From contig CALVWF010000003.1 in assembly GCA_944364615.1 (NCBI GenBank), positions 90,428 through 154,427 on the forward strand: a stretch of DNA of 64,000 nucleotides, in the 5' to 3' direction. This DNA is from an uncultured Clostridia bacterium (GTDB lineage Bacteria > Bacillota > Clostridia > Christensenellales > CAG-314). Of this stretch, positions 9,025 through 17,819 are shown in pieces (position 1 is the first letter of the stretch; each line of letters starts with the position of its first letter). The position numbers and the translations under genes are program-made. The notes under the pieces are model-generated. The model was not told the origin of the DNA, did no database searches, and saw only the letters and a program-made list of their open reading frames with translations.

Positions 9025-11226
9025 ATGAATACTGAAAAAGAAAGTGCTGAAATTACTATTAATAATTTTTTGTCCAAAGTAAAACATTACTATCCGACGG
9101 GCGAAGGAAAGATACTTCAGGCTTTTAATGTAGCCAACAAAGCGCATGAAGGTCAGTTCCGTGCAAGCGGAAGACCGTACATTACCCACCCGACGATAGT
9201 TGCGGATATACTTATTGACATGGGGCTTGACGTGTCAACGATTTGTGCTGCTCTTTTGCACGACACGGTGGAGGACACCTATGTAACGGATGAAGATCTG
9301 CGCAAGCAGTTTGGCGACGAAATAGCCGACCTTGTCAAGGGCGTTACCAAGTTAGACAAGTTACAGTTCCATTCAAAAGAGGAAGAACAGGCGGAAAATA
9401 TGCGCAAGATGTTTTTTGCTATGGCAAAGGACATCAGAGTAATGATCATCAAACTTGCAGACAGATTGCACAATATGCGCTCGCTCATGTATGTTTCGGA
9501 AAAGAAACAACAGGTGATTGCAAAGGAAACGCTTGACATTTTTGCACCCATTGCGGGACGGTTGGGTATTTCTCCGGTCAAGTGCGAACTGGAAGATCTG
9601 TGTCTTAAGTATCTGGACAGACCTGCCTACGACTACCTTGCGGAAAACATTTCGCTGAAAAAGCAGGAGCGTCAGACAATGGTGGAAGAATTCATGGCGG
9701 AAGTCAAGAAAGAATTGACGAAATCCGGCATCGAAGATTTCGAAATCACAGGACGTACCAAGCATTTTTATTCAATATACAAGAAAATGAAACGTCAGGG
9801 AAAGACGCTTGAACAGATCTACGACCTGACTGCCATACGTATCATTGTCGATACCATCAAGAACTGCTACGCCGTTCTGGGTGCTATACACGCCCGCTGG
9901 AAACCAATGCCGGGACGTTTTAAAGACTATATTGCCGTACCCAAGCCAAATATGTATCAGTCACTGCACACGACAGTCGTATCGGATATAGAATCTCATC
10001 ATTTTCCGTTTGAAGTGCAGATACGTACACATGAAATGCACAAGATAGCGGAATACGGTATTGCCGCACACTGGAAATACAAGGAAGGTATTACCGGAGC
10101 AACTCCGATGGACGACAAGTTGGGTTGGGTAAAGGAAGTGCTGTCGTACGAAAACGATCTTAAAGACAGCAGCGAATTTCTGGATCTTATACGTAAAGAT
10201 ATTTCCAATACCAACGAAGTGTACGTATTTACTCCCAACGGCGACGTAAAGAGCCTTATGGCGGGAGCAACCGCGCTGGATTTTGCCTATTCGATACACA
10301 GTGAAGTCGGTAACAGATGCGTTGGTATCAAGGTCAACGGCAAAATAATGCCCCTTGAAACCGTTCTGGAAACGGGCGATGTCGTGGAAGTAATGACAAA
10401 CACCAATTCCAAGGGACCGTCGCGCGACTGGTTGAAAATTGTCAAGACATCTTCTGCAAAAGCCAAGATAAGACAATTTTTCAAACACGAACTTAAAGAC
10501 GAGTACATCAAGACGGGCAAGGCAATGATAGAAAGAGACGCCCGTCACCGTAACATTGCTCCTTCGGAATTACTCACGCCCGAGGCCATCAAGGCGGTGT
10601 GCGACAGATACTTGTTTGCATCCGCTGACGAAATGTATGCGTCTTTGGGGTACGGAAGCATTACTTTGAATCAGGTAATGGTCAAGTTGATTACAAGCAA
10701 CAAGAGCGTTTCCGACGGTTTGAAGGCTCAGCAGATAGTCCGTCCCAAGAAGAAACCGGGTTCAAAAGAAAACAGCGTTATTGTCAAGGGCGTGGAAGAT
10801 CTGCTCGTGCGTTTTTCAAGATGTTGTTCACCCGTTCCCGGTGACGAGATAGTGGGGTACATTTCCAGAGGAAGAGGTATCTGCGTTCACCGTGCCGACT
10901 GTCCTTCCGTCAAATCCATGGAAAAGGAACGTCTTGTAAGTGCAGAATGGGCAAATGTGGACAACAGTACCACGTTTCCTGCCACAATACAGATAGTTTC
11001 CGAAGACAAGGGAGATATTTTCGGCGATATAACTCGCGCAATAGCAAACGAAGGATTGCCTATGGTGGCAATCAATGCCCGCAAGGACAAAAAGGGCAAC
11101 GCGATTGCAACTGTTACGGTGGAAATCACCAACCACGATCAGGCAAATCAACTTATAAACAAATTGATGTCTATCAAACATGTCGTAAAGGCTTACCGCA
11201 CATCCAGTTCCGGTCATCAGGAGTAA
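9025..11226 (+). CDS. relA: Bifunctional (p)ppGpp synthetase/hydrolase, RelA/SpoT family
   Basis: A 733-residue long RSH enzyme that makes and degrades the alarmone (p)ppGpp in the stringent response. In order: HD hydrolase domain (HDTVEDT near residue 80 and ADRLHNMRSL, both intact, so hydrolase activity is likely), synthetase domain (GRTKHFYSIYKKM, YQSLHTTV), TGS domain (VYVFTPNGDVKSL), the conserved-cysteine region (RFSRCCSPVPGDEI) and a C-terminal ACT domain. It ends two bases before an MBL hydrolase gene. The promoter places the transcription start at or next to the ATG, so translation is predicted to be leaderless. Confidence 0.96.
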   Translation: MNTEKESAEITINNFLSKVKHYYPTGEGKILQAFNVANKAHEGQFRASGRPYITHPTIVADILIDMGLDVSTICAALLHDTVEDTYVTDEDLRKQFGDEIADLVKGVTKLDKLQFHSKEEEQAENMRKMFFAMAKDIRVMIIKLADRLHNMRSLMYVSEKKQQVIAKETLDIFAPIAGRLGISPVKCELEDLCLKYLDRPAYDYLAENISLKKQERQTMVEEFMAEVKKELTKSGIEDFEITGRTKHFYSIYKKMKRQGKTLEQIYDLTAIRIIVDTIKNCYAVLGAIHARWKPMPGRFKDYIAVPKPNMYQSLHTTVVSDIESHHFPFEVQIRTHEMHKIAEYGIAAHWKYKEGITGATPMDDKLGWVKEVLSYENDLKDSSEFLDLIRKDISNTNEVYVFTPNGDVKSLMAGATALDFAYSIHSEVGNRCVGIKVNGKIMPLETVLETGDVVEVMTNTNSKGPSRDWLKIVKTSSAKAKIRQFFKHELKDEYIKTGKAMIERDARHRNIAPSELLTPEAIKAVCDRYLFASADEMYASLGYGSITLNQVMVKLITSNKSVSDGLKAQQIVRPKKKPGSKENSVIVKGVEDLLVRFSRCCSPVPGDEIVGYISRGRGICVHRADCPSVKSMEKERLVSAEWANVDNSTTFPATIQIVSEDKGDIFGDITRAIANEGLPMVAINARKDKKGNAIATVTVEITNHDQANQLINKLMSIKHVVKAYRTSSSGHQE

Positions 11227-11227
11227 T

Positions 11228-11842
11228 ATGTCATACAAAGTAATTCCTTTTACATTGGGAATGTTGGGCAATAACGTATATGTAGTGCAAAAGGAAAACA
11301 ATTGCGTTGTTATCGATCCGACATTTGACAGTGAAAACACGGTGGATAAATTTATCAGAAACAACGGTCTTCATTTAGAGGCCGTTTTGCTTACACACGG
11401 TCACTTTGACCATTGTGGCGGTGCCGGAGATTTTCAGAAACAAGGCGTACCTGTATTCTGCAATGAAGCAGACGATTCGATGTGTCGCTCGGCATCCGCA
11501 AATCGTTGGAATATCAAATGTCACGATGTGGTGCCGGATCGGCACTACATTGAAGGAGAAAACATTGCAGGCGATTTCCGTTTCGACGTGATGTTTGTTC
11601 CCGGCCATACTAAAGGCGGAGTCTGTCTTATATTTGACGACCTGTTATTCAGCGGCGACACGTTATTTCACGGTACTGTAGGGCGAACCGATTTGCCCGG
11701 CGGCGACTATAGCGAAATGTTACGCTCTTTGAAACGTATAAGTTTGTTGCCTGACAACCTGATTGTTTATCCAGGACATTCCGACTACGGTATGTTGTTG
11801 GGCGACGAGAAAAGAGCAAATCCTTACCTCAACAGATTATGA
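11228..11842 (+). CDS. Metallo-beta-lactamase-fold hydrolase (glyoxalase II-like)
   Basis: A 204-residue single-domain MBL protein. The metal site is complete: THGHFDH (H-x-H-x-D-H), a later His in VPGHTKGG, the bridging Asp in FSGDTLF and a C-terminal His in YPGHSDYG. These small proteins resemble hydroxyacylglutathione hydrolases, but substrates differ and cannot be read from sequence. A hydrolase of this type commonly follows relA in Clostridia. It overlaps hemZ by four bases (ATGA), and its own ATG lies one base after the relA stop. Confidence 0.9.
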   Translation: MSYKVIPFTLGMLGNNVYVVQKENNCVVIDPTFDSENTVDKFIRNNGLHLEAVLLTHGHFDHCGGAGDFQKQGVPVFCNEADDSMCRSASANRWNIKCHDVVPDRHYIEGENIAGDFRFDVMFVPGHTKGGVCLIFDDLLFSGDTLFHGTVGRTDLPGGDYSEMLRSLKRISLLPDNLIVYPGHSDYGMLLGDEKRANPYLNRL

Positions 11843-13233
11843 TAAAAGTTTTTACTGATTTTCTATATCCCACTGAAGTGGAAGACGTGGTAAAGTTGTT
11901 TTTCAGCGACGTTTCTCTGTGCGAAGCAGACGAGGCGGATCTGGTCAGTCTGTTCTTTAAAGACGGGGATGTAGTTACTAACATCTGCCGTTTTAACGGT
12001 TGTGAAACAAGAAACACATTTAATTGTGACAGCATGGACGAGTTGCAGTATATTCGCGTGGCAAAAAGGTATGCAAAAACTGCGGTCTACAATTGTCTAA
12101 AAAACGTTACGGGCAGAAGGATGCCGTGGGGTTCTCTTACAGGAATACGTCCTGTCAAACTTGCTGTTCAACTGACGGAAGAGGGCAAAGATTACAAGCG
12201 TGAATTTGCAGACTTTTTCGACGTAAGCAGTGAAAAAATTGCTTTGGTAGAGGAGATTCTGCAGCAACAGAGGTTTATACGCAACGGTGACGACTACGCC
12301 GACTTGTATATCGGAATACCTTTCTGCGTAACACGATGCAGTTACTGTTCGTTTACAGGCGGAGAAATCGCAAGACTCGGTAAATATGTTCAGCCTTATA
12401 TAGACACTTTGTGTAAAGAGATTACATCTACATTACAGTTTGCACGAAATAACGGAATAGTGATTAAGAATGTATATTTCGGAGGGGGTACTCCTACTTC
12501 GCTTGACACAGTCAGTCTGTCACGTATTCTGGATTGCGTAACCGTCGATGCGGAAGAGTATACCGTTGAAGCGGGGCGCCCCGATACTATTGACAGGGAA
12601 AAACTGGATGTTTTGTTGCAACACGGCGTAAACAGAATTTCAGTCAACCCGCAAAGTTTTAATGACTGTACTTTGCAAAAAGTGGGCAGGAAACACTCTG
12701 TGCAGGAAATGTACGACAAGTACGGATTGGCAAGGCAGTATCCCTTTGTGATCAATGCCGATCTTATTGCCGGTTTGCCCGAAGAAACGGTGGATATGTT
12801 TGCTCACAGCATAGACAGCCTGATTAAATTACGTCCCGACAATATCACCGTTCACACGCTCGCATTGAAAAAGGGTGCCGAACTCAAATTGCAAAATTAC
12901 CGCGGACAGCAGCAACAGGTCGCCCGTATGGTGGAATATTCACATGACGTTCTGCAAAAATCGGGTTATAAAGCGTATTATATGTATCGTCAGAAATATA
13001 TGTCCGACAATCTTGAAAATGTGGGATTTTGTCTTGAAGGCAAGCAATGCGTTTACAACGTGGACAATATGGAAGAACTTCGTAGCATAATCGCATGCGG
13101 GTCAAACGCCATTTCAAAACGCGTGTACAGCGGATTGAATCGTATCGAACGCAGTGCAAATGCCAAAGACATAATAACTTATATCAACAATATCGACCAA
13201 TATACTAAACGTAAATTTCAACTGTTTGAATAA
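11839..13233 (+). CDS. hemZ: Radical SAM coproporphyrinogen III oxidase-like protein HemZ
   Basis: A 464-residue HemN/HemZ family protein. An N-terminal ~155-residue domain typical of HemZ precedes the radical SAM motif GIPFCVTRCSYCSF (C-x3-C-x2-C), then FGGGTPT and EAGRPDT, as in the HemN core. HemZ is annotated as an oxygen-independent coproporphyrinogen dehydrogenase, but no other heme gene lies nearby and related HemW-type proteins are heme chaperones, so the activity is uncertain. The start ATG overlaps the MBL stop (ATGA). Confidence 0.9.
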   Translation: MIKVFTDFLYPTEVEDVVKLFFSDVSLCEADEADLVSLFFKDGDVVTNICRFNGCETRNTFNCDSMDELQYIRVAKRYAKTAVYNCLKNVTGRRMPWGSLTGIRPVKLAVQLTEEGKDYKREFADFFDVSSEKIALVEEILQQQRFIRNGDDYADLYIGIPFCVTRCSYCSFTGGEIARLGKYVQPYIDTLCKEITSTLQFARNNGIVIKNVYFGGGTPTSLDTVSLSRILDCVTVDAEEYTVEAGRPDTIDREKLDVLLQHGVNRISVNPQSFNDCTLQKVGRKHSVQEMYDKYGLARQYPFVINADLIAGLPEETVDMFAHSIDSLIKLRPDNITVHTLALKKGAELKLQNYRGQQQQVARMVEYSHDVLQKSGYKAYYMYRQKYMSDNLENVGFCLEGKQCVYNVDNMEELRSIIACGSNAISKRVYSGLNRIERSANAKDIITYINNIDQYTKRKFQLFE

Positions 13234-13277
13234 TCAGATATTATTTACGCACTTGACGTATATTTTGCAGGGGTTTT

Positions 13278-14468
13278 ATGAACAAGAAAAAGACAGTTGT
13301 AGTAAAAACAGCAGTCGCGGGCGTGTTGCTTGTACTGTTTATAATTTTGTCCGTCGCAATAAAGGACAGTGCGGTCGCCGAATGGCTTACCGTCAATTTC
13401 GCGCGCGGTTGGGTGTGGGCAGTCGGTAATGTCACGTCTGCGTTACCGTTCAGTCTGTTTGAGGCGTTGGTTATAATTGCCGTTTTCGGAGTACTGGTGT
13501 ACCTTGTGTTGGCTATAGAAAGTATTCGGTTTAAAGAATGGATGCGATTGCTTTCCATGTCGCTGACAGTGGTTATAGTAGTGCTTGCAGTTTTGTCTTG
13601 TTACACAGCCGTCGCTTCCTCAGGCTACAACAGAAAAGCACTTGACCTTGAAATGTACGATATAAAAACTGACGGAGAACTTCCTTACGAACAAGCCGTC
13701 CAACTTGCCGAGAGCATAATAAATGAAATTAACGCAACGGGGGCAACGCTCAACAGGGACGAAAACGGATATATAATTTATCCGTACGACAACGAACAAA
13801 TCAACTCGTTGATAGCAGAGCAGTACGCAAAACTTCAAAGCGATTATTTTAGCGGTTTTACGCCCTTATGCAAACCTGTCGTCAACAGTTGGTTTATGGG
13901 AGAAATGCACATTTCCGGAATCAGTTTTTTGCCTACCGCCGAGCCTCATTTTAACCGAGACGCCACTAAGTTGTACGATTATCCCGTAGTGGTGGCTCAT
14001 GAAATAGCGCACACCAAAGGCGTGATGCGCGAGGGGGACGCCAATACTGTCGCCTATTACATCACGCTTACAAGCAGTGACAACTACATCAGATACAGCG
14101 GATTGCTCAGCGTCTATTCGCAGGTAATATCGTTGGTTTCGCTTTATCCTAACAGCAGCGCGGATGTCGAACGACTCAGCAACAGTTTTATTTCCGGTTG
14201 GGGATACAGAGACAGAACTACCGCCTCGCGACTGTACGGCAGTTACAGACTGTTCGGAAATATAGGCGAATTTTTCAACAACATATATCTCATTTTAAAC
14301 GGTCAGAGCGGTACTGAAAGTTACGTGCCCACACCCGATATAAGCGACAGCGGTGAAAAGGATGAAGAGGGCGAAATTATATGGCACGTGACCGCTTATT
14401 CGCAAATTCAGAATATGCTGATTGCGCTGTATAAGGATGGCTTTTTCGCCACGTCGCAGAATGTCTGA
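13278..14468 (+). CDS. Membrane-anchored zinc metallopeptidase-like protein (DUF3810 type)
   Basis: A 396-residue protein with three N-terminal membrane spans (about residues 9-30, 55-77 and 92-112) and a large extracytoplasmic domain. VVVAHEIAHTKGVMREGDAN holds an HExxH zinc motif with a downstream Glu at a spacing that suits a third ligand (EGDAN). This arrangement matches the DUF3810 family, whose substrates I do not know. Start ATG 13278 follows CAGGGG. It is the last gene before the tRNA array and has no clear terminator; tRNA promoters lie between. Confidence 0.8.
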   Translation: MNKKKTVVVKTAVAGVLLVLFIILSVAIKDSAVAEWLTVNFARGWVWAVGNVTSALPFSLFEALVIIAVFGVLVYLVLAIESIRFKEWMRLLSMSLTVVIVVLAVLSCYTAVASSGYNRKALDLEMYDIKTDGELPYEQAVQLAESIINEINATGATLNRDENGYIIYPYDNEQINSLIAEQYAKLQSDYFSGFTPLCKPVVNSWFMGEMHISGISFLPTAEPHFNRDATKLYDYPVVVAHEIAHTKGVMREGDANTVAYYITLTSSDNYIRYSGLLSVYSQVISLVSLYPNSSADVERLSNSFISGWGYRDRTTASRLYGSYRLFGNIGEFFNNIYLILNGQSGTESYVPTPDISDSGEKDEEGEIIWHVTAYSQIQNMLIALYKDGFFATSQNV

Positions 14469-14504
14469 AAATGCAATTTTGTGCAAAAAACATCACAAGT
14501 TTGC

Positions 14505-14534
14505 TTGACAAAATCAATGTTAAAATAGTATTAT
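14505..14534 (+). promoter_or_regulatory. Upstream promoter of the tRNA array
   Basis: TTGACA at 14505-14510, 18 bases, TATTAT at 14529-14534. It is the weaker of two tandem promoters ahead of the tRNA genes. Confidence 0.55.
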
Positions 14535-14605
14535 ATTTAAGGATTGGCGTACTCGTATTTAACCGCCGTTACGGTCAAAATTTTTAAGAAATATGCTTAA
14601 AACGT

Positions 14606-14634
14606 TTGACAGAAGTGTGGGTCTATTATATAAT
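14606..14634 (+). promoter_or_regulatory. Strong promoter of the tRNA array
   Basis: Consensus TTGACA (14606-14611), 17 bases, TATAAT (14629-14634). Transcription should start near 14641, ten bases before the first tRNA. Confidence 0.85.
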
Positions 14635-14650
14635 AAATAGGCTGTTAAAT

Positions 14651-14724
14651 GCGGGTGTAGTTCAATGGCAGAATCCCAGCCTTCCAAGCTGGTCGTGTGG
14701 GTTCGATTCCCATCACCCGCTCCA
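14651..14724 (+). tRNA. tRNA-Gly (anticodon TCC)
   Basis: Acceptor GCGGGTG pairs with CACCCGC; anticodon loop CTTCCAA gives TCC; T-arm GGGTTCGATTCCC; CCA is encoded. First of eight tRNAs. Confidence 0.97.
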
Positions 14725-14739
14725 ACAAACGTATTGCCT

Positions 14740-14816
14740 GTGCCTGTAGCTCAGCAGGATAGAGCAACGGCCTTCTAAGCCGTTTGTCGGGGGTTCGAAT
14801 CCCTTCAGGCACGCCA
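14740..14816 (+). tRNA. tRNA-Arg (anticodon TCT)
   Basis: Acceptor GTGCCTG pairs with CAGGCAC; loop CTTCTAA gives TCT, decoding AGA; discriminator G; CCA encoded. Confidence 0.96.
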
Positions 14817-14819
14817 GAT

Positions 14820-14897
14820 GGTGGGCTTAGCTCAGTTGGTTAGAGTGCCAGATTGTGACTCTGGAGGTCGAGGGTTCAACTCCCTTAGCTCACCCCA
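14820..14897 (+). tRNA. tRNA-His (anticodon GTG) with encoded G-1
   Basis: Acceptor GTGGGCT pairs with AGCTCAC. Loop TTGTGAC gives GTG. The base before the acceptor is G (14820) and the discriminator is C, the G-1:C73 identity pair of bacterial tRNA-His. CCA is encoded. It is a potential queuosine target for the tgt and queA products of this window. Confidence 0.96.
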
Positions 14898-14903
14898 TTA
14901 CGT

Positions 14904-14978
14904 AGGGGTATCGCCAAGCGGTAAGGCATTAGACTTTGACTCTAACACTCGTAGGTTCAAATCCTGCTACCCCTGCCA
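14904..14978 (+). tRNA. tRNA-Gln (anticodon TTG)
   Basis: Acceptor AGGGGTA pairs with TACCCCT; anticodon stem TTAGA/TCTAA around loop CTTTGAC gives TTG, decoding CAA; discriminator G; CCA encoded. Confidence 0.95.
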
Positions 14979-14984
14979 AGTTTT

Positions 14985-15060
14985 GACCCATTAGCTCAGT
15001 CGGCAGAGCACATGACTTTTAATCATGGTGTCCCGCGTTCGAATCGCGGATGGGTCACCA
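14985..15060 (+). tRNA. tRNA-Lys (anticodon TTT)
   Basis: Acceptor GACCCAT pairs with ATGGGTC; anticodon loop gives TTT; discriminator A; CCA encoded. Confidence 0.97.
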
Positions 15061-15092
15061 AATTGTGTTCAAAACCGACCAGGTTCATATAT

Positions 15093-15168
15093 GCACCTTT
15101 AGCTCAGTTGGTAGAGCAATTGACTCTTAATCAATGGGTCCAGGGTTCGAGTCCCTGAAGGTGTACCA
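15093..15168 (+). tRNA. tRNA-Lys (anticodon CTT)
   Basis: Acceptor GCACCTT pairs with AAGGTGT (one G-T pair). Loop CTCTTAA gives CTT, decoding AAG. CCA is encoded. It is the second lysine tRNA and follows the longest spacer of the array (32 bases). Confidence 0.96.
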
Positions 15169-15174
15169 TTTTAT

Positions 15175-15258
15175 GCGGATATGGCGGAATTGGCAGACGC
15201 GCCAGACTTAGGATCTGGTGTCCAGGACGTGGGGGTTCAAATCCCTTTATCCGCACCA
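15175..15258 (+). tRNA. tRNA-Leu (anticodon TAG)
   Basis: An 84-base class II tRNA with a long variable arm; acceptor GCGGATA pairs with TATCCGC; loop CTTAGGA gives TAG, decoding CTA; CCA encoded. Confidence 0.96.
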
Positions 15259-15274
15259 ATTACGCAATGTCTCT

Positions 15275-15349
15275 GCGGGAGTGGCTCAGTGGTAGAGCGT
15301 CGCCTTGCCAAGGCGAATGTCGCGGGTTCGAATCCCGTTTCCCGCTCCA
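15275..15349 (+). tRNA. tRNA-Gly (anticodon GCC)
   Basis: Acceptor GCGGGAG pairs with TTCCCGC (one G-T pair). Loop TTGCCAA gives GCC. CCA is encoded. Last tRNA of the array and the second glycine tRNA. Confidence 0.96.
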
Positions 15350-15379
15350 TTAGCCGACTTGTTTCAAGTCGCATCAGAG

Positions 15380-15412
15380 AAGAGAGTGCTTTGTTTAAAG
15401 CACTCTCTTTTC
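15380..15412 (+). terminator. Intrinsic terminator of the tRNA array
   Basis: AAGAGAGTGCTTT (15380-15392) pairs perfectly with AAAGCACTCTCTT (15397-15409), four-base loop, then a short T-run. Confidence 0.85.
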
Positions 15413-15596
15413 TTGTGTTGCGTACTGTTAAATTGTTCGTATGGCGTATTGGTTTGATTTGACCCAACTTGTGTTAAATATAGGCATCAGAACTGAATTC
15501 GCAGACTAAAAGTTTTTGCATTCGTTTAAAAACGGTCAGTGCATTTTCAATTCAATCAATTATTGCCATATTTTTCTTTTGTTTTTTGGTCGAATA

Positions 15597-15605
15597 TGGT
15601 AAAAT
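15597..15605 (+). promoter_or_regulatory. Extended -10 promoter of the methyltransferase gene
   Basis: TGG directly followed by TAAAAT (15600-15605). The -35 region is poor (TTTTGT, 17-base spacer). The rest of the 293-base gap from the last tRNA to the methyltransferase holds only the tRNA terminator and AT-rich sequence without further structure that I can see. Confidence 0.5.
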
Positions 15606-15642
15606 GTCTTTAACCGATATTCATTGAAGTGAGGGGGGTAAT

Positions 15643-16263
15643 GTGAAATCCGACGTAAGAGACAGTTACAATGCCGTTTGCGATAAGTGGACGGAGTTCC
15701 GATCGCGTTGCAGTGTTGACAGTTGTATTCGTCGCCTGGCTGAAAATCTTCCTGAACGTTGTCGTGTACTCGATGTCGGGTGCGGTAGCGGCTGTCCGAT
15801 TTCCGCTTTTTTGTCTAAGTGCGGTTTTGAAGTAGTGGGAATTGACATTTCTGAAAACATGATTGCGAAGGCACGTTCGCTTGACCTGCCGAATGCTCGG
15901 TTCTTACTGTGCGATTATATGAAATTTCAGTCCGACACTCCCTTTGACGCAATAATAGCCTTTGATTCGCTTTGGCATATTCCCTATAAATTTCAGAAAG
16001 ATATATATTCAAAGGCATCTTCTCTTTTGACGGACGAAGGATACTTTTTGTTTACGCACGGTAAATCCGACGGGGAAATCAACGGTGTAATGTGGGAGCA
16101 CGACTTTTATTACAGTGCCCTGAATTGCAGTGATGTCGTCGAACTGCTTAACAAAAATTCGTTTAAAATCGTCAGTATCGTTGAAAATTACAGTGATCCT
16201 ACTTCGGGACAGCGAGATTTATTTATCATTGCACAAAAAGTTGTCAGTAATATTATCAGGTAA
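15643..16263 (+). CDS. Class I SAM-dependent methyltransferase
   Basis: A 206-residue protein with the SAM-binding motif I VLDVGCGSG near residue 43, motif II acidic end VVGIDIS, and LLCDYMKF at the motif III position. It resembles small-molecule methyltransferases with a UbiE/Tellurite-type fold; the substrate is unknown. The start is GTG 15643 behind a strong GAGGGGGG. It opens a three-gene metabolic stretch right after the tRNA array that lacks the conserved synteny of its surroundings, so acquisition at this place is possible but unproven. Confidence 0.85.
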   Translation: MKSDVRDSYNAVCDKWTEFRSRCSVDSCIRRLAENLPERCRVLDVGCGSGCPISAFLSKCGFEVVGIDISENMIAKARSLDLPNARFLLCDYMKFQSDTPFDAIIAFDSLWHIPYKFQKDIYSKASSLLTDEGYFLFTHGKSDGEINGVMWEHDFYYSALNCSDVVELLNKNSFKIVSIVENYSDPTSGQRDLFIIAQKVVSNIIR

Positions 16264-16363
16264 AACAGTCGATTGCATATTAAAAAACAGATATATAAAA
16301 TTGTATTCAAATTACAAAATTCCGAGTTGCGTTAAATATACACACAGTAAAGGAGTTAATTAA

Positions 16364-17740
16364 ATGATATTACAGCAAATGAAAGAAATTACAGATGCTC
16401 AGAAAAAGTTTTTTTATTCATCTCAAACGCTCGATGTCGCTTTCCGTAAAAAGCAATTGGCGGCATTAAAACAAGCGGTCAAGAACAATCTTACGCTTCT
16501 GACGGACGCTTTGCACGCCGATCTTGGCAAAAGCGCATATGAAAGTTACATGTGCGAAATCAGTCTTGTTCTCGAAGAAATCAATTATTTTTTAAAACAT
16601 CTGTCTAAACTTGCCCGTCCTAAGAAAGTGGGTACTTCACTTGCCCAGTTTCCCGCCAAGTGTAAAATAGTACACGATCCGTACGGTGTAGTTCTCATAA
16701 TGTCTCCATGGAATTACCCCGTTCAGTTAACTCTCTGTCCGTTGGTCGGAGCCATTGCGGGCGGTAATTGCGCAGTCGTCAAAACTTCCGAATATTCGCT
16801 CAACGTATCTTCCGCATTGGAAAAGGTAATTGCAGAGGCATTTGTCCCCGATTATATCACTGTGGTAAAGGGTGGAAGAGAGGAAAATACCGCTTTGCTC
16901 GAATGTCCGTTTGACTACATTTTCTTTACGGGAAGTGTGGCGGTAGGCAAGGTAGTAATGAAGGCGGCCTCGCAACAACTTATTCCGGTAACTCTTGAAT
17001 TGGGAGGTAAGAGTCCTTGTATCGTAGATGAAACCGCAGATTTGAAAGTGACTGCACGGCGTATCGTTTGGGGCAAACTTATCAACAGCGGACAAACATG
17101 TGTTGCTCCCGATTATATTCTGGTTCACAAGAGCGTTGCATCGCAGTTAAAACAGTCTATTGCGGAAAGAATAAAGGAAACTTATCCCGATGCTTTGCAT
17201 TGCGAATACTATCCGCACATTATTACGCAAAGACATTTTGACAGATTACTTTCTTTATTGGACGGAATGTCCGTTTACAGCGGTGGTGGTTATGACGCCG
17301 AAACGCTTACTATAGAGCCTACTATTCTGGAAAATGTGTCCGAAGAAAGCAAAGTCATGCAGGAAGAAATTTTCGGACCGATTTTGCCCGTTATAGAATA
17401 TGAAAATCTGTCAGAGGCTGTAGAATTTATTCGTAAGCGTTCCAAGCCGCTTGCGTTGTATCTTTTCAGCAGAGATAAGGGCGTCATTGAATATATAACG
17501 AAAAACATTCAGTTTGGCGGAGGTTGTGTAAACGACACGGTTATTCATCTTGCCACCACACACATGCCTTTTGGCGGCGTAGGCGACAGCGGTATGGGAG
17601 GCTACCACGGTAAAGAGAGTTTTAATACCTTTACCCGTGCCAAAAGCGTTCTCAACAAAGGTAGAATGTTTGACAATTCTTTAAGATATCCGCCCTTTAC
17701 TCAATCTAAATACAACACGTTAAAAAAGTTTTTTAAGTAA
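16364..17740 (+). CDS. Aldehyde dehydrogenase family protein (class 3-like)
   Basis: A 458-residue NAD(P)-dependent aldehyde dehydrogenase. Visible are the substrate-tunnel motif MSPWNYPVQL, cofactor site FTGSVAVGK, the general base Glu in LELGGKSPC, and the nucleophile Cys in NSGQTCVAPDY. The short length and lipid-like C-terminus (ending NTLKKFFK) resemble the class 3 fatty-aldehyde enzymes. The AAAGGAGTT ahead of the ATG is a good Shine-Dalgarno. With the SDR gene that follows, it could act in an alcohol-aldehyde-acid route; this is inference. Confidence 0.9.
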   Translation: MILQQMKEITDAQKKFFYSSQTLDVAFRKKQLAALKQAVKNNLTLLTDALHADLGKSAYESYMCEISLVLEEINYFLKHLSKLARPKKVGTSLAQFPAKCKIVHDPYGVVLIMSPWNYPVQLTLCPLVGAIAGGNCAVVKTSEYSLNVSSALEKVIAEAFVPDYITVVKGGREENTALLECPFDYIFFTGSVAVGKVVMKAASQQLIPVTLELGGKSPCIVDETADLKVTARRIVWGKLINSGQTCVAPDYILVHKSVASQLKQSIAERIKETYPDALHCEYYPHIITQRHFDRLLSLLDGMSVYSGGGYDAETLTIEPTILENVSEESKVMQEEIFGPILPVIEYENLSEAVEFIRKRSKPLALYLFSRDKGVIEYITKNIQFGGGCVNDTVIHLATTHMPFGGVGDSGMGGYHGKESFNTFTRAKSVLNKGRMFDNSLRYPPFTQSKYNTLKKFFK

Positions 17741-17819
17741 GAGGTGTGTTCTGTGTTGTGCGCGAGTAACGCATTTGCGCATAAGTAATTTGACTGAACG
17801 ACTTAAAATGGAGAGAAAG

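Noticed and set aside
14561..14585. Possible small hairpin plus T-run between the two tRNA promoters
   Set aside because: Only four base pairs (ACCG/CGGT); too weak to call.
14651..15349. tRNA duplication (two Gly, two Lys) as a sign of a mobile element
   Set aside because: The anticodons differ (TCC/GCC, TTT/CTT), so they are normal isoacceptors rather than copies.
15181..15462. 93-codon open frame across tRNA-Leu and tRNA-Gly
   Set aside because: It is read through two perfect tRNA genes and their terminator, with no Shine-Dalgarno.
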